Shown here piece after piece: positions 19,422 through 28,472 of a DNA stretch of 64,000 nucleotides (positions within the stretch are counted from its first letter, which is position 1; each line of letters opens with the position of its first letter). Source of the DNA: an uncultured Mycoplasmatota bacterium (GTDB lineage Bacteria > Bacillota_I > Bacilli_A > RF39 > UBA660); the NCBI GenBank assembly GCA_947302655.1, contig CAMYVW010000001.1, forward strand, positions 62,001 to 126,000. Reading direction: 5' to 3'. The translations under genes were made by a program, and so were the position numbers. Below the pieces are notes generated by a model. The model was not told where the DNA came from, did not search any database, and saw only the letters and a program-made list of their open reading frames with translations.

Positions 19422-20677
19422 AATTAATAGAGCTTGAAGAAAAGATATTTGATAATTATGCATCAAATCACGAATATGCTTCTATTTATGAACTATCTGG
19501 TTGGGGTAAATTAAAGGAATCAACTGGTTGGAAATACTATTTACTTGGACTATATGATGGAAGTAATCTAAAGGGAGTAACACTGCTTCTTTCTAAAAAA
19601 ACATTACTAGGTAAAAATCTATTTTATTCACCTAGGGGATATTTAGTAGATGCAATTGATTATAATTTACTAAGTGAATTTCATAAACATATAATAGATT
19701 TTGTTAAATCACATAAAGGATTTATGTTAAAAGTTGATCCTAATGTAATTTATAAGATTTATGATAAAGATGGAGTAGAAACATCATTTGTTGGTAAAGA
19801 TGCATTTGATAACTATCTAAAATTAGGTTTTAAACACTTTGGTTTTAATAAAGATTTTGAAACTTTACAGCCAAGATATTTATGCCGATTTAAATTAAGT
19901 GATACCTACGCTAATACCCTTAATTCATTTTCTAAATCAACAAGAAAAAATATTGAAAAAGCAGAAGAAATGGGTGTAAGAGTTAGAAAACTAGATGTAT
20001 CAGAAACAAGTGTATTTACTGATGTACTTAAAAAAACAGCCCAAGAAAAAGATTTTGTTATAAGACCAACAAGTTATTATGAAAAAATGTATGAATACTT
20101 AAAAGATAAAATGTCATTATATGTTACATATATTGATACAGAAATATTCTATAACAATATATTAAATGAACAAAAAAATGTTGATAAAGAATATGAAGAT
20201 TTAAAGGTATTAATGACGAAAATTAATGTTGGAGATAAATTAAAAAAACAAGAACAAGATTTAATAAACAAAAAAGAAAAATTATCTAAAGAATTAGAAC
20301 TTGCTAAAAACTTAAAAGAAAAGGGTAAAGAAATAAATATAGGTGCATTAATGTCATTATTTACTGGTAATGAAGGAACTACATTTATGAGTGGTACTTT
20401 ATCGGAATATAAAGAGTTTTATCCTAAATATGCTTACTATAATGAACATATAAAAGAATCTTTAGATAGAGGTTTAAAATATGTTAATTTCTATGGTATA
20501 TCTGGTAATTTAGATAAAAATAGTAAATACTATGGTATATATGAAATCAAAAAAGGATATAATCCCGAAATAACTGAATTACTAGGTGAGTTTGACTTTA
20601 TTGTAAATTCATTTATTTATAGGTTATATAAAATATCTTTAAAGATATATAAATTAAAGAAAAAAATAATAAAATAA
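19418..20677 (+). CDS. Second FemAB-family aminoacyltransferase
   Basis: 419 aa paralogue of the preceding gene with the same order: ELSGWGKLKESTGW near the N-terminus, FYSPRGYLVD (about 68-77), KVDPNVIYK, LQPRYLCRFKL, SKSTRKNIEKAEEMGV, a coiled-coil arm (about 245-305) and C-terminal NFYGISGNLD. FemAB pairs usually add successive bridge residues, the second needing the product of the first; a two-or-more residue bridge is inferred. It starts at an ATGA overlap with the first gene. It converges on the MurJ-like flippase gene, with a shared terminator. Confidence 0.94.
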   Translation: MKLIELEEKIFDNYASNHEYASIYELSGWGKLKESTGWKYYLLGLYDGSNLKGVTLLLSKKTLLGKNLFYSPRGYLVDAIDYNLLSEFHKHIIDFVKSHKGFMLKVDPNVIYKIYDKDGVETSFVGKDAFDNYLKLGFKHFGFNKDFETLQPRYLCRFKLSDTYANTLNSFSKSTRKNIEKAEEMGVRVRKLDVSETSVFTDVLKKTAQEKDFVIRPTSYYEKMYEYLKDKMSLYVTYIDTEIFYNNILNEQKNVDKEYEDLKVLMTKINVGDKLKKQEQDLINKKEKLSKELELAKNLKEKGKEINIGALMSLFTGNEGTTFMSGTLSEYKEFYPKYAYYNEHIKESLDRGLKYVNFYGISGNLDKNSKYYGIYEIKKGYNPEITELLGEFDFIVNSFIYRLYKISLKIYKLKKKIIK

Positions 20678-20712
20678 AAAACAACATCAATTAATTTGAT
20701 GTTGCTTTTTTA
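20676..20712. terminator. Bidirectional terminator between the femAB pair and the murJ-like gene
   Basis: CAACATCAA / TTGATGTTG stem; T-rich on the plus strand (CTTTTTTAT) and GTTTTTT on the minus strand. Overlaps the 3' end of the minus-strand gene. Confidence 0.8.
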
Positions 20713-22316
20713 TTTCTTTTAAATCTTTTCATTATTTTATCACCAAGTAATCTATCAACTAATTTTTTATTAAGCAGATAATATATTGGCATTAAAATAA
20801 TTGCTATTAAACTCAAATATAAACAATTTTTAAGTCTTCCAAGTGGATGAGTAAATATTAGTTCTCTAAGTATGAAAGCACCAGCTATTACTATTACAAG
20901 TGAGAATACAAGTCTTGGTATAGATTTAATTGTTTCTTTATAACTAAAGTTATATTTCTTATTAAGTACTATTAAAGGTATTCCGATAGAAAATAAATAA
21001 CCTACAAACGAATCAGCCATAGCACCATGATATGCTGCTATCCCCATCTTATCAAATAAAAGCATCATAGGTATATCAAGAGCTGTTTTAACACCTAAAC
21101 CAATAAGTACAGAGGTATAAATAAGTTTAGTTTTGGATAATCCTTGTAAAGCACTACCAACCATAATATATGCTCCATCTAATATTGCTAGTAAAATAAT
21201 AACTCTTAAAATATCAGGTCCATAAGGAGTGTCTTGGAAGAATATTGGCCATATTTGAGTAGAAAATATACTCATAAATATACCTATAGGAAGTATTATA
21301 AATAATAGTGTTTGAAGTATTTTGTTAAAATGATTGTTAACAGATTTTTGATCTTTTTTAGTATATGATTCTACAATTGATGGTATTAAACTTATTGCAA
21401 GACCAGTTGCAAATGCTGTAACAATACTTGCTAGTTTACTACTCCATGTAGTAAATATAGATGATATAGTTGTTATATCAGCTCCACTGTAACCAACCAT
21501 ATTTAAACCTTGTTTAACTAAAATCATATCAATAAAATTATATAAACTATTAGATATATTAATTGCGATAAATGGAATACAGTAAAAAATAATTTTTTTG
21601 TAGATTTTCTTTTTATCAGCAGTATTGACTTCTTCATTTGATTCTTCAATTTGTTTCTTAGCTTTTCTAACTTTAATAAATAAATATAAATATGCAATCA
21701 AAGCACCTGCGCAAGCACCTAGTATTGCAATTCCAACAGCAAGTGGAATTGATACATGAAATACTTTAATAGCAAAAAAACTACCAAAAATTATAATTGC
21801 AACTCTAACAAGTTGTTCAATAACTTGTGATAAAGAAGATGATGCAATAAATTTATGACCTTGTAAGTATCCTCTTAAAATAGAAAGAAGAGGAACAACT
21901 AGTATAGCAAATGATACACATCTAATAACAAATATAACATCAGCAACACCATATACTTCATTTGGATTAACAACAATTAAATTAGCAAGAAGTGGTGCTC
22001 CAAAAAAACATATTGCAAAAGAAATAATAGAGAATATTAGAATAAATTGTTTAGCTTTTTTAAACATAAATGTTTTTTCTTTTTGCATTCCAAGAGTGTT
22101 ATATTCACTGGTTAGTTTACTTATGGCAAGAGGTATACCTGCGGATGATATGATTAGAAAGATATCATATATTTTATAAGCATATCCGTATAAGGCTCCT
22201 CCATCAGTTCCTATTATATGGTTAAATGGAATTACGTATATAAGGCCTACAATTTTAGAAATAATAATTGCAAGTGTAGCAAGTACAGCACCTTCCATAA
22301 ATTCATTTTTTTTCAT
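20691..22316 (-). CDS. MurJ/SpoVB-like lipid II flippase (MVF/MATE-type)
   Basis: 541 aa, about 14 membrane helices. Starts MKKNEFMEGAVLATLAIIISKIVGLIYVIPF and has GGALYGYAYKIYD, SSAGIPLAISKL and a central YSGADITTISSIFTTWSSKLASI segment, typical of the polysaccharide-biosynthesis/MVF group that includes B. subtilis YtgP (MurJ) and SpoVB. These proteins flip lipid-linked cell-wall precursors to the outer leaflet. The neighbouring femAB pair acts on the same lipid II pathway. Which lipid is moved cannot be told from sequence. ATG 22316 has a GGATGGTG site. Confidence 0.9.
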   Translation of the reverse strand: MKKNEFMEGAVLATLAIIISKIVGLIYVIPFNHIIGTDGGALYGYAYKIYDIFLIISSAGIPLAISKLTSEYNTLGMQKEKTFMFKKAKQFILIFSIISFAICFFGAPLLANLIVVNPNEVYGVADVIFVIRCVSFAILVVPLLSILRGYLQGHKFIASSSLSQVIEQLVRVAIIIFGSFFAIKVFHVSIPLAVGIAILGACAGALIAYLYLFIKVRKAKKQIEESNEEVNTADKKKIYKKIIFYCIPFIAINISNSLYNFIDMILVKQGLNMVGYSGADITTISSIFTTWSSKLASIVTAFATGLAISLIPSIVESYTKKDQKSVNNHFNKILQTLLFIILPIGIFMSIFSTQIWPIFFQDTPYGPDILRVIILLAILDGAYIMVGSALQGLSKTKLIYTSVLIGLGVKTALDIPMMLLFDKMGIAAYHGAMADSFVGYLFSIGIPLIVLNKKYNFSYKETIKSIPRLVFSLVIVIAGAFILRELIFTHPLGRLKNCLYLSLIAIILMPIYYLLNKKLVDRLLGDKIMKRFKRNKKATSN

Positions 22317-22444
22317 TTTGTCACCATCCGTGTAACATAATTATATAAAAAATAGGATATATTTTCAATTAAAGAATGTGTCAAAATTATGCTTAGTATC
22401 TTACAAGATTAAATATAGATGATATAATAAAAATAGGTGATAAT

Positions 22445-22795
22445 ATGAAACTTATTAAAAAATATGGTTTATATTTAATTAGGTGGCAACTTAGTACACC
22501 AATACTTGCAATTGTACTAAAACTTTTATCAAATATGAGTACGTTAACAGCAACTATAATTGCAAATTTGATTGGTGGTTTAATATTCTTCTGGGTAGAT
22601 AAAATAATTTTTAAAAAGAAATCAGATATACCACTATGGGAAATTAAAGAAAATGTTGAGTGTTATGATTGCCATAAAACTGGTAAAGGATACCGTATTG
22701 TGGAGTGGGGCAAGTATGATCGAACCGAAGATAAACATCCACAGTATAGGTGTAAAGACTGTAGTATAGATAAGATGAAAATTATTGCAAAATAA
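22445..22795 (+). CDS. Small membrane protein with C-terminal zinc ribbon, unknown function
   Basis: 116 aa. Two hydrophobic segments at about 16-32 and 36-55 (ATIIANLIGGLIFFWVDKIIF), then a cytoplasmic-looking tail with paired CxxC motifs (CYDC at about 77-80 and CKDC at about 104-107) that could bind zinc. Trp/Tyr residues between them (YRIVEWGKYDRTED) suggest a small folded ribbon. No named family is recognised. Start ATG follows a weak AGGTGAT site. The next gene is 40 nt downstream, so they may share a transcript. Confidence 0.7.
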   Translation: MKLIKKYGLYLIRWQLSTPILAIVLKLLSNMSTLTATIIANLIGGLIFFWVDKIIFKKKSDIPLWEIKENVECYDCHKTGKGYRIVEWGKYDRTEDKHPQYRCKDCSIDKMKIIAK

Positions 22796-22835
22796 ATAAA
22801 TATACAAATAAAATAATAATATAGAGGTGTTAAAT

Positions 22836-23501
22836 ATGATTTATGATCCTAATGATCCATTAATAAGAAAAGAAATAGAGTTTAAATTAAAAAGCGAATA
22901 TAGCGTAGAAAATATAATTAACAGAATAAAAACAGAACTTGATAATTATTACATTGAAGGACCAGAAAAATATTTTGAAAAAAGACCTAAACCAGGAGTT
23001 GGTATGTTTAGTTTTCATGGTGATAGTGAATACTTTGCAGCAGATGACTATTTTAGATCTTATTTTACAATGGGTAAATGTAACGTATTTGCATATATTA
23101 TTTATAAGGTTTTCGAAGGTTACGCAACAGCTTATTCAGATGGCGGCATTAGTAATATAGGTGACCATATAATTGTAAAAGTCGGTAACAAATTCTATGA
23201 TTATAATGGTGAAATCAAAGTTGATGATAAGCAAGAATTTATTAACGATGGGCAGTATTCTATTAAAGGGAAAATATTTAGTCAATATGATATTGAACAC
23301 TATATTAATTTGTATCGAGAAGAATATAAAAAAATGAAAAATGGTGATAAACCTGAAAATAATTATGTACATAATGGAGATTTACCAACAGAATTTGATG
23401 AAGAATTAATTAAAATAGGTATTAATACAGGACGTTATGAAATCTATAAAAATATATATCCTGAAATTGAAAATTCAGAAGTTGGAAGATCATCAAGATA
23501 A
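22836..23501 (+). CDS. Putative papain-like cysteine hydrolase domain protein
   Basis: 221 aa, no named family recognised. The core reads GKCNVFAYIIYKVF (Cys82), then GDHIIVKVGNKFYDYNGE with His111 and Asp122. That order and spacing is typical of compact papain-like or NlpC/P60-like folds, where Cys, His and Asp/Asn form the active site. No signal peptide is visible, so action would be inside the cell. ATG 22836 is supported by an AGAGGTG site; the upstream GTG at 22827 lies within that site. A strong terminator follows. The substrate is unknown and catalysis is an inference from motif order only. Confidence 0.7.
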   Translation: MIYDPNDPLIRKEIEFKLKSEYSVENIINRIKTELDNYYIEGPEKYFEKRPKPGVGMFSFHGDSEYFAADDYFRSYFTMGKCNVFAYIIYKVFEGYATAYSDGGISNIGDHIIVKVGNKFYDYNGEIKVDDKQEFINDGQYSIKGKIFSQYDIEHYINLYREEYKKMKNGDKPENNYVHNGDLPTEFDEELIKIGINTGRYEIYKNIYPEIENSEVGRSSR

Positions 23502-23502
23502 T

Positions 23503-23535
23503 AAGATTAGAAAACCTGTGGTTTTCTAATCTTTT
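23503..23535 (+). terminator. Terminator after the papain-like gene
   Basis: AAGATTAGAAAAC / GTTTTCTAATCTT 13-bp stem with 5-nt loop and T tail. Confidence 0.85.
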
Positions 23536-23575
23536 AATTATTCCTTAAAAGAGTTATAATCTACTAAGTAAAAAG

Positions 23576-23652
23576 GCGCTTATAGCTCAACTGGATAGAG
23601 CATTAGTCTTCGGAACTAAGTGTTGGGGGTTCGATTCCCTCTAAGCGCACCA
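23576..23652 (+). tRNA. tRNA-Arg (anticodon TCG)
   Basis: Acceptor GCGCTTA/TAAGCGC, discriminator A, encoded CCA. D arm GCTC...GAGC, anticodon stem TTAGT/ACTAA with loop CTTCGGA (anticodon TCG), T arm GGGGG-TTCGATT-CCCTC. 77 nt. Confidence 0.96.
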
Positions 23653-23659
23653 CAATATT

Positions 23660-23735
23660 GCTGAAATAGCTCAATTGGTAGAGCATCTGAATCGTAATCA
23701 GGAGGTTGCGGGTTCGATTCCTGCTTTCAGCACCA
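23660..23735 (+). tRNA. tRNA-Thr (anticodon CGT)
   Basis: Acceptor GCTGAAA/TTTCAGC, discriminator A, encoded CCA. D arm GCTC...GAGC, anticodon loop ATCGTAA (anticodon CGT) on stem TCTGA/TCAGG, T arm GCGGG-TTCGATT-CCTGC. 7 nt downstream of tRNA-Arg, so the two form one transcript. It reads ACG, a rare codon in such AT-rich genomes. Confidence 0.96.
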
Positions 23736-23749
23736 TTGTATTTAAAACT

Positions 23750-23779
23750 AATCAACTAATATCTTTAGTTGATTTTTTT
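23750..23779 (+). terminator. Terminator of the tRNA-Arg/tRNA-Thr unit
   Basis: AATCAACTAA / TTAGTTGATT stem, 5-nt loop, T run. Confidence 0.85.
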
Positions 23780-23817
23780 AATTAATGATATAATATACGT
23801 GTAAGGAGGTATTTTCC

Positions 23818-24732
23818 ATGTTTGATATTTCAGCATTACATAGACAATATATCCTATACAATGTTGCAAGAATAAAATATAGAGAAACAGAAAAACTTAC
23901 AACAAAATATTTTCGCAAACATAGTAATGAATTAAAAAAGAATATTTCGGAATTTGAAGCTCTTTTACTTAATAAAGAAGAGTCAAAGAAATATTTATTT
24001 GAACACGATGTTTTAAGAAGATATTATCATATTAAATTTTTAAAAGATTTCTATGAAACAAAAAAGAAAATTTATAGAAATGATTTATCATATGTTCCCA
24101 AAGATGGAAGATATATAAAAATCAAATGTGAAGAACAAAATGAAGATGATTTCGCAGATGAAAATGTAATATATAATAAAAACAATAACGTTACATTTAT
24201 AAATATTGAAAATGCAGAATCATTTTCAATTGAAACTAATGATGAAAAAGAAATTGATTTTTTAGATCAATTATTAAAAAAGGGTAATTCATATATTGGT
24301 GAAATACCAGCTGAAGATATAACTTTATTAATGAATATTTATGACGATATAAAAAATAAAAATGATAATAATAAGTTTACAAATAATGAATTATATAATG
24401 AATATATAAAAACCATTGATTTTCCAGATATCACTAAAAATGAAATTTTATATGGTAACTTAAAAAAGATTGCTAAAAAAGGTGAGGAAGATTATAAAAA
24501 CGAAATAATATCACGAGATGAATATTTAATTATCAAATATATGATGGATATTATTCAAACAAGAGATATTGATGAATTGTATAAAAAACTAGATGGAAAA
24601 GAAAAAGAATTATTTATTAGTGCGTACAAGAAACTATCATCATATGAATATTATAAAAGGTATCAGGTTTATTTTAGATCACCATCAAGAATAGTAAATG
24701 ATGAAATTCATTTATCTAAAAAAAAGAAATGA
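23818..24732 (+). CDS. Orphan 304-aa helical protein, unknown function
   Basis: No family recognised. Largely helical and highly charged (Lys, Glu, Asp, Tyr), no membrane helix or signal peptide, probably cytoplasmic. An Asn/Asp-rich loop (about 105-135) and a Tyr-rich C-terminus (SSYEYYKRYQVYFRSPSR) ending in a Lys tail stand out. Start is well supported: AAGGAGG lies 9 nt before ATG 23818. Ends at TGA inside a long inverted repeat shared with the convergent DUF1846 gene. Confidence 0.7.
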   Translation: MFDISALHRQYILYNVARIKYRETEKLTTKYFRKHSNELKKNISEFEALLLNKEESKKYLFEHDVLRRYYHIKFLKDFYETKKKIYRNDLSYVPKDGRYIKIKCEEQNEDDFADENVIYNKNNNVTFINIENAESFSIETNDEKEIDFLDQLLKKGNSYIGEIPAEDITLLMNIYDDIKNKNDNNKFTNNELYNEYIKTIDFPDITKNEILYGNLKKIAKKGEEDYKNEIISRDEYLIIKYMMDIIQTRDIDELYKKLDGKEKELFISAYKKLSSYEYYKRYQVYFRSPSRIVNDEIHLSKKKK

Positions 24733-24758
24733 CATTAAACTTAATGTCATTTCTTTTT
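24721..24758. terminator. Bidirectional terminator, perfect 18-bp inverted repeat
   Basis: AAAAAGAAATGACATTAA and its exact complement separated by 2 nt; each strand ends in T5. It covers the last codons of both convergent genes. Confidence 0.85.
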
Positions 24759-26229
24759 ACTTAATTAAATTATCAGATAAAAATTCAGGTTCACATGTCA
24801 AATTAATTCTTAATTTCTTAATTGAATTTAATTCTCCATCTTGAATTATATATGTTGAATGTGCTTCGCATGATTCAAGCTTTTTTAAACTATCAATTGC
24901 TTTACCAATTATTGGATTAGTAACTGAACAAATACTAAGTGCAATTAATGTTTCTTGAAGCGTTAACACATTTTCAAATGGATTGTTAGAATTCTTTAGT
25001 TTAAGGATAGGTTTTAAAACACTACTTGCAAGTAAATCAACATCATCAGGAATTTTTGTTAATTCTTTTATAGCATTTATTATTACACTACTTGCAGGAG
25101 AAAGTAAATCTGTTTGTCTACCTGTTATTATTTTTCCGTTTGGTAGTTCTAAAGCAATTGATGGTAAACCGCAATCAGCAATTTTCTTTCTTGATGCTTC
25201 TATAACGGGCATCATACTATCATCTATATTAAGTTCATTTAATAATAACTTAACTTTTTGTGGTGTATCTTCATCTACTAAACCAAGTTTATAATTAGAA
25301 AGCTCGTTATAATATCTTCTTAAAACTTCTTTTTTAGATGCTTCACAAACAACATCATCATCAGAAATACAATTACCAACCATATTAACACCCATATCAG
25401 TTGGAGAGTTATATATTGATGCTCCTGTAATTCTTGTAAGTATGTTTTTCAAAACAGGGAACATTTCTAGATCTCTATTATAATTAATTGCAGTAACACC
25501 ATATTTTTCAAGATGAAAATAATCAATTTGATTTACATCTTTTAAATCAGCTGTTGCAGCTTCATATGCAATATTTACTGGATGCTTAAGTGGTAAATTC
25601 CAAACAGGGAATGTTTCAAACTTTGCATAACCTGCATTTACACCGTTTTTATGTTCATGATATAGCTGTGATAAACAAGTTGCTAGTTTTCCTGATCCTG
25701 GACCAGGTGCATTTACTAAAATTAATTTCTTTGTAGTTTTAACAAAAGGATTTTTACCATAACCTTCATCACTAACAATTGTATCAACATCTGTTGGATA
25801 ACCTTTAGTATAGGTATGAATATAAGTTTTAATACCCTGTCTATTAAGTTTTTTAATATATTTATCAACAGATGGTTGGTTTTTATAAAGTGTTATTACA
25901 ACACTATTAACTTTAAAACCAAGACTTTCTGATTTATTAATTATTTTTATAAGTTCAGTATCGTATGTAATTCCATAGTCACCACGAGTTTTATTCTTCT
26001 CAATATCACCTGCATTAATGCAGAAGATAATCTCTAAATCATCTTTAAGCTCTTGAAACATTGATATTTTAGCATCACTTTTAAAGCCTGGAAGAACTCT
26101 TGCAGCATGTTGATCATCAAAAAGTTTTCCTCCAACCTCTAGATAAAGTTTATCAAATAAATTAAATCTTTCTTTAATATGTTCACTTTGTATTTTGACA
26201 TATTTATCATTATCAAATCCTTTTTTCAT
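24757..26229 (-). CDS. DUF1846 family protein
   Basis: 490 aa, matching the size of the DUF1846 (PF08903) family common in Firmicutes. Seen: the start MKKGFDNDKYVKIQSEHIKERF, FDDQHAARVLPGF, the RGDYGITYD segment, LVNAPGPGSGKLATCLSQLYHE (a glycine-rich loop at about 173-194), FETFPVWNLPLKHPVN and SPTDMGVNMVG. The family has solved structures, but its biological reaction is not settled; the loop suggests nucleotide binding. ATG 26229 has a GGGAGTAGG site. Monocistronic, convergent with the orphan gene at 23818-24732. Confidence 0.95.
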   Translation of the reverse strand: MKKGFDNDKYVKIQSEHIKERFNLFDKLYLEVGGKLFDDQHAARVLPGFKSDAKISMFQELKDDLEIIFCINAGDIEKNKTRGDYGITYDTELIKIINKSESLGFKVNSVVITLYKNQPSVDKYIKKLNRQGIKTYIHTYTKGYPTDVDTIVSDEGYGKNPFVKTTKKLILVNAPGPGSGKLATCLSQLYHEHKNGVNAGYAKFETFPVWNLPLKHPVNIAYEAATADLKDVNQIDYFHLEKYGVTAINYNRDLEMFPVLKNILTRITGASIYNSPTDMGVNMVGNCISDDDVVCEASKKEVLRRYYNELSNYKLGLVDEDTPQKVKLLLNELNIDDSMMPVIEASRKKIADCGLPSIALELPNGKIITGRQTDLLSPASSVIINAIKELTKIPDDVDLLASSVLKPILKLKNSNNPFENVLTLQETLIALSICSVTNPIIGKAIDSLKKLESCEAHSTYIIQDGELNSIKKLRINLTCEPEFLSDNLIK

Positions 26230-26346
26230 ATTTTCCTACTCCCATATTACGATAATATCATTTTGTCAAATGGATTATAAGTATTTTATTAAAAAAAATT
26301 ATGTGCTATAATTAAAGTGACCCCCTTATAAATGAGGTGATTATAT

Positions 26347-26784
26347 ATGGGAAATATTTATAATCAAGCAAAATTATTTATGAAAAAATATCCTGGAAAT
26401 ATGGTTTTTCGTATAAAAAAACATGCAAATATTATTGAAAAACATTTAAACCCAGGAGAAAAAGCACAATTTGTTTTTGTTGGTCAAAAAAATACCAGTG
26501 CTTTTGACTGGTTTGCATCGTGTGTTTTGGCTATTACAGATAGAAGAATACTTATTGGTAGAAAAAGATTATTTTGGGGTTATTTTCTAAGTGCTATTAC
26601 ACCTGATTTATATAATGATATGCAAATTTATCAAGGTCTTATTTGGGGTAGTGTAACAATTGATACTATAAAAGAAGAAATTGTTATAACTAATATTTCT
26701 AAAAAAGGTTTAGATGAAATTGAAACCCGTATTTCTGAATTTATGATGGAAGAAAAAAAGAAATACAAATCAATTGAGAAATAA
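26347..26784 (+). CDS. Bacterial PH-like domain protein
   Basis: 145 aa. The centre has the pattern of small bacterial PH (bPH) domains: GEKAQFVFVGQKN...FASCVLAITDRRILIGRKRLF, followed by a hydrophobic stretch, IDTIKEEIVITN and a C-terminal amphipathic helix. Such domains in Gram-positives usually pack against membranes or act in stress-related complexes; the ligand is unknown. ATG has a GAGGTGA site. The next gene starts 10 nt downstream, so the two are probably cotranscribed. Confidence 0.7.
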   Translation: MGNIYNQAKLFMKKYPGNMVFRIKKHANIIEKHLNPGEKAQFVFVGQKNTSAFDWFASCVLAITDRRILIGRKRLFWGYFLSAITPDLYNDMQIYQGLIWGSVTIDTIKEEIVITNISKKGLDEIETRISEFMMEEKKKYKSIEK

Positions 26785-26794
26785 AGGAGTAACT

Positions 26795-27901
26795 ATGAAA
26801 AAGTTGAAAATAATGATCATTTTTATCATTTTTTGTTTCAGCTTTTTTTTATTGTCTTACTTTAAAACAAGGAATTATGAATTAAAGTATGAAAAAGACA
26901 AATATAAAATAACTGAAAAATATATAAAAACTGATAAAAATTATGTTATAAATGTTTCTTATAATAAAGATAACTATACTTTTATTATTAATGATAAATA
27001 TCATCGTTCGAGAAAACTTGTTAATAGTGTAAGAAAATATGAAAATGATGATGAAATTTGTTTTAAAATCAAATTTAATCAGAAGGATATATCACCAGTT
27101 TGTAAAAAAAATGGAGAGTTTGTAAGTTATCATTTAGTATCAAATAAAATGTCTTCTAAAATAAGTATTAAGAATAAAAGTCAAACTAAAGAAAATAAGT
27201 CATTTGAATATAAGAACATAAAAGTAGATACACTTAATAATAAAAAAATACTTATTTGGAATTATCACGGTTTTTATTATCTTGATAATAAAAATAGTAA
27301 AATTATAAAAATATCAAATAAGGATATTTATAATCCTTCATTAGTAGGTCAAATAGATAAATATCTAATTATACCTGATTATGATCAAGGATATGAGTAT
27401 AACAACATTAAAGTATTAAATGTTGATAATTTAAAAATAGAAAATTTAAAATTAAATGATTCTTTATCTGATGAATCATATGTTTTGGGTATAAATGATA
27501 ATAGCATCTTTATATTTGATAAGAAATATGAAAAAGAATTTGAAATAGTTCCATATAAACTAAAATACCGCACTATTAATCCAAAAATATATGAAAATGG
27601 AAAAATAGTAAATAAAACTTCTACAAGTTTATCAAACAAGGAAGAAACGTTTATATATGATACAACATATGATTATAAAATAATTAATGAAAAGCTTTAT
27701 AGAATTAATAAATATACGAAGCAGAAAACTTTATTAAGTGAAAATAAAATAAAAGAAATAGTAAAAAAAGATAATACTGAAATATACTATATATCTGATG
27801 ATAAATTATATGTATATTCCGATAAGTATGGTGAAAAAAAGATGCTTGAGTATTTTGAACTTAACTTTAATTATAAAAATATAATATATATTTTTGACTA
27901 A
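26795..27901 (+). CDS. Membrane-anchored extracytoplasmic protein, unknown function
   Basis: 368 aa. N-terminal hydrophobic segment at about 5-24 (IMIIFIIFCFSFFLLSYF) acts as signal anchor or signal peptide; the Cys in it does not form a convincing lipobox. The remainder is Lys/Asn/Tyr-rich beta-type sequence with repeated short strands (YKIINEKLYRINKYTKQKTLL, YYISDDKLYVYSDKYGEKKML), reminiscent of a small propeller or DUF5050-like sequence, though not clear enough to name. ATG 26795 is supported by AAAGGAG; the frame upstream to 26774 overlaps the PH-like gene and is not needed. Confidence 0.65.
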   Translation: MKKLKIMIIFIIFCFSFFLLSYFKTRNYELKYEKDKYKITEKYIKTDKNYVINVSYNKDNYTFIINDKYHRSRKLVNSVRKYENDDEICFKIKFNQKDISPVCKKNGEFVSYHLVSNKMSSKISIKNKSQTKENKSFEYKNIKVDTLNNKKILIWNYHGFYYLDNKNSKIIKISNKDIYNPSLVGQIDKYLIIPDYDQGYEYNNIKVLNVDNLKIENLKLNDSLSDESYVLGINDNSIFIFDKKYEKEFEIVPYKLKYRTINPKIYENGKIVNKTSTSLSNKEETFIYDTTYDYKIINEKLYRINKYTKQKTLLSENKIKEIVKKDNTEIYYISDDKLYVYSDKYGEKKMLEYFELNFNYKNIIYIFD

Positions 27902-27943
27902 CACTTTTTTATATCAAACATACCTTATATTAGGAGTGATAGT

Positions 27944-28393
27944 ATGTTTGATTCTTATGAAGTAAAAAAAGGTGATAGCATTGAATCGATATCAAGAAAA
28001 TTCAATATATCTAAGGACTATTTAATTGATATTAACAATTTATATTATATTGATGATTTTAGGGAAGGAAAAGAACTTATAGTTCCTAAAATAAATGATG
28101 TATATTTTAATACATATAAAGTAGAAAAAGGTGATTCTTTATATGCTATAGCAAGAAAGTATAATATAAATCCAAACTTACTTTCTTCACTAAATGGAAT
28201 AGATCCAAATGAATATATTTACCCTGATCAAGAAATATTAGTTCCTAAAAGTGGATATAGCTATTATATAACTGCAGAAGGAGATACCTTAGATATTGTA
28301 AAAAAAGCATTTAATACCTCATATGATAGATTACTTGATGAAAATAAAACAATTTATTTATTACCAGAACAATTAATAGTTTTAAAAAAATAA
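27944..28393 (+). CDS. Triple-LysM protein without signal peptide
   Basis: 149 aa made almost entirely of three LysM motifs: about 3-50 (YEVKKGDSIESISRKFNIS), 56-102 (YKVEKGDSLYAIARKYNIN...LNGID...IYPDQEILVP) and a weaker third at about 107-148 (YYITAEGDTLDIVKKAFN). LysM binds N-acetylglucosamine glycans such as peptidoglycan. No export signal, membrane helix or catalytic domain is visible, which is odd for a wall binder. ATG has an AGGAGTG site. Ends in a strong hairpin. The gene is 42 nt after the membrane protein gene. Confidence 0.9.
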   Translation: MFDSYEVKKGDSIESISRKFNISKDYLIDINNLYYIDDFREGKELIVPKINDVYFNTYKVEKGDSLYAIARKYNINPNLLSSLNGIDPNEYIYPDQEILVPKSGYSYYITAEGDTLDIVKKAFNTSYDRLLDENKTIYLLPEQLIVLKK

Positions 28394-28434
28394 AATAGAA
28401 GTGATTGGTTAACTCTACCAATCACTTCTATTTT
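28392..28434 (+). terminator. Terminator after the LysM gene
   Basis: 18-bp perfect stem (AAAATAGAAGTGATTGGT and complement) with a 7-nt loop, T-rich at the end; an A-rich 5' arm also allows function on the other strand. Confidence 0.85.
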
Positions 28435-28472
28435 ATGATAATATAAAAATAATAGAATAGAAGGTGAGCAGT

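Noticed and set aside
24721-24758. Perfect 18-bp inverted repeat as a mobile-element end or operator
   Set aside because: It lies exactly between convergent genes, ends in T5 on both strands, and is best read as a bidirectional terminator.
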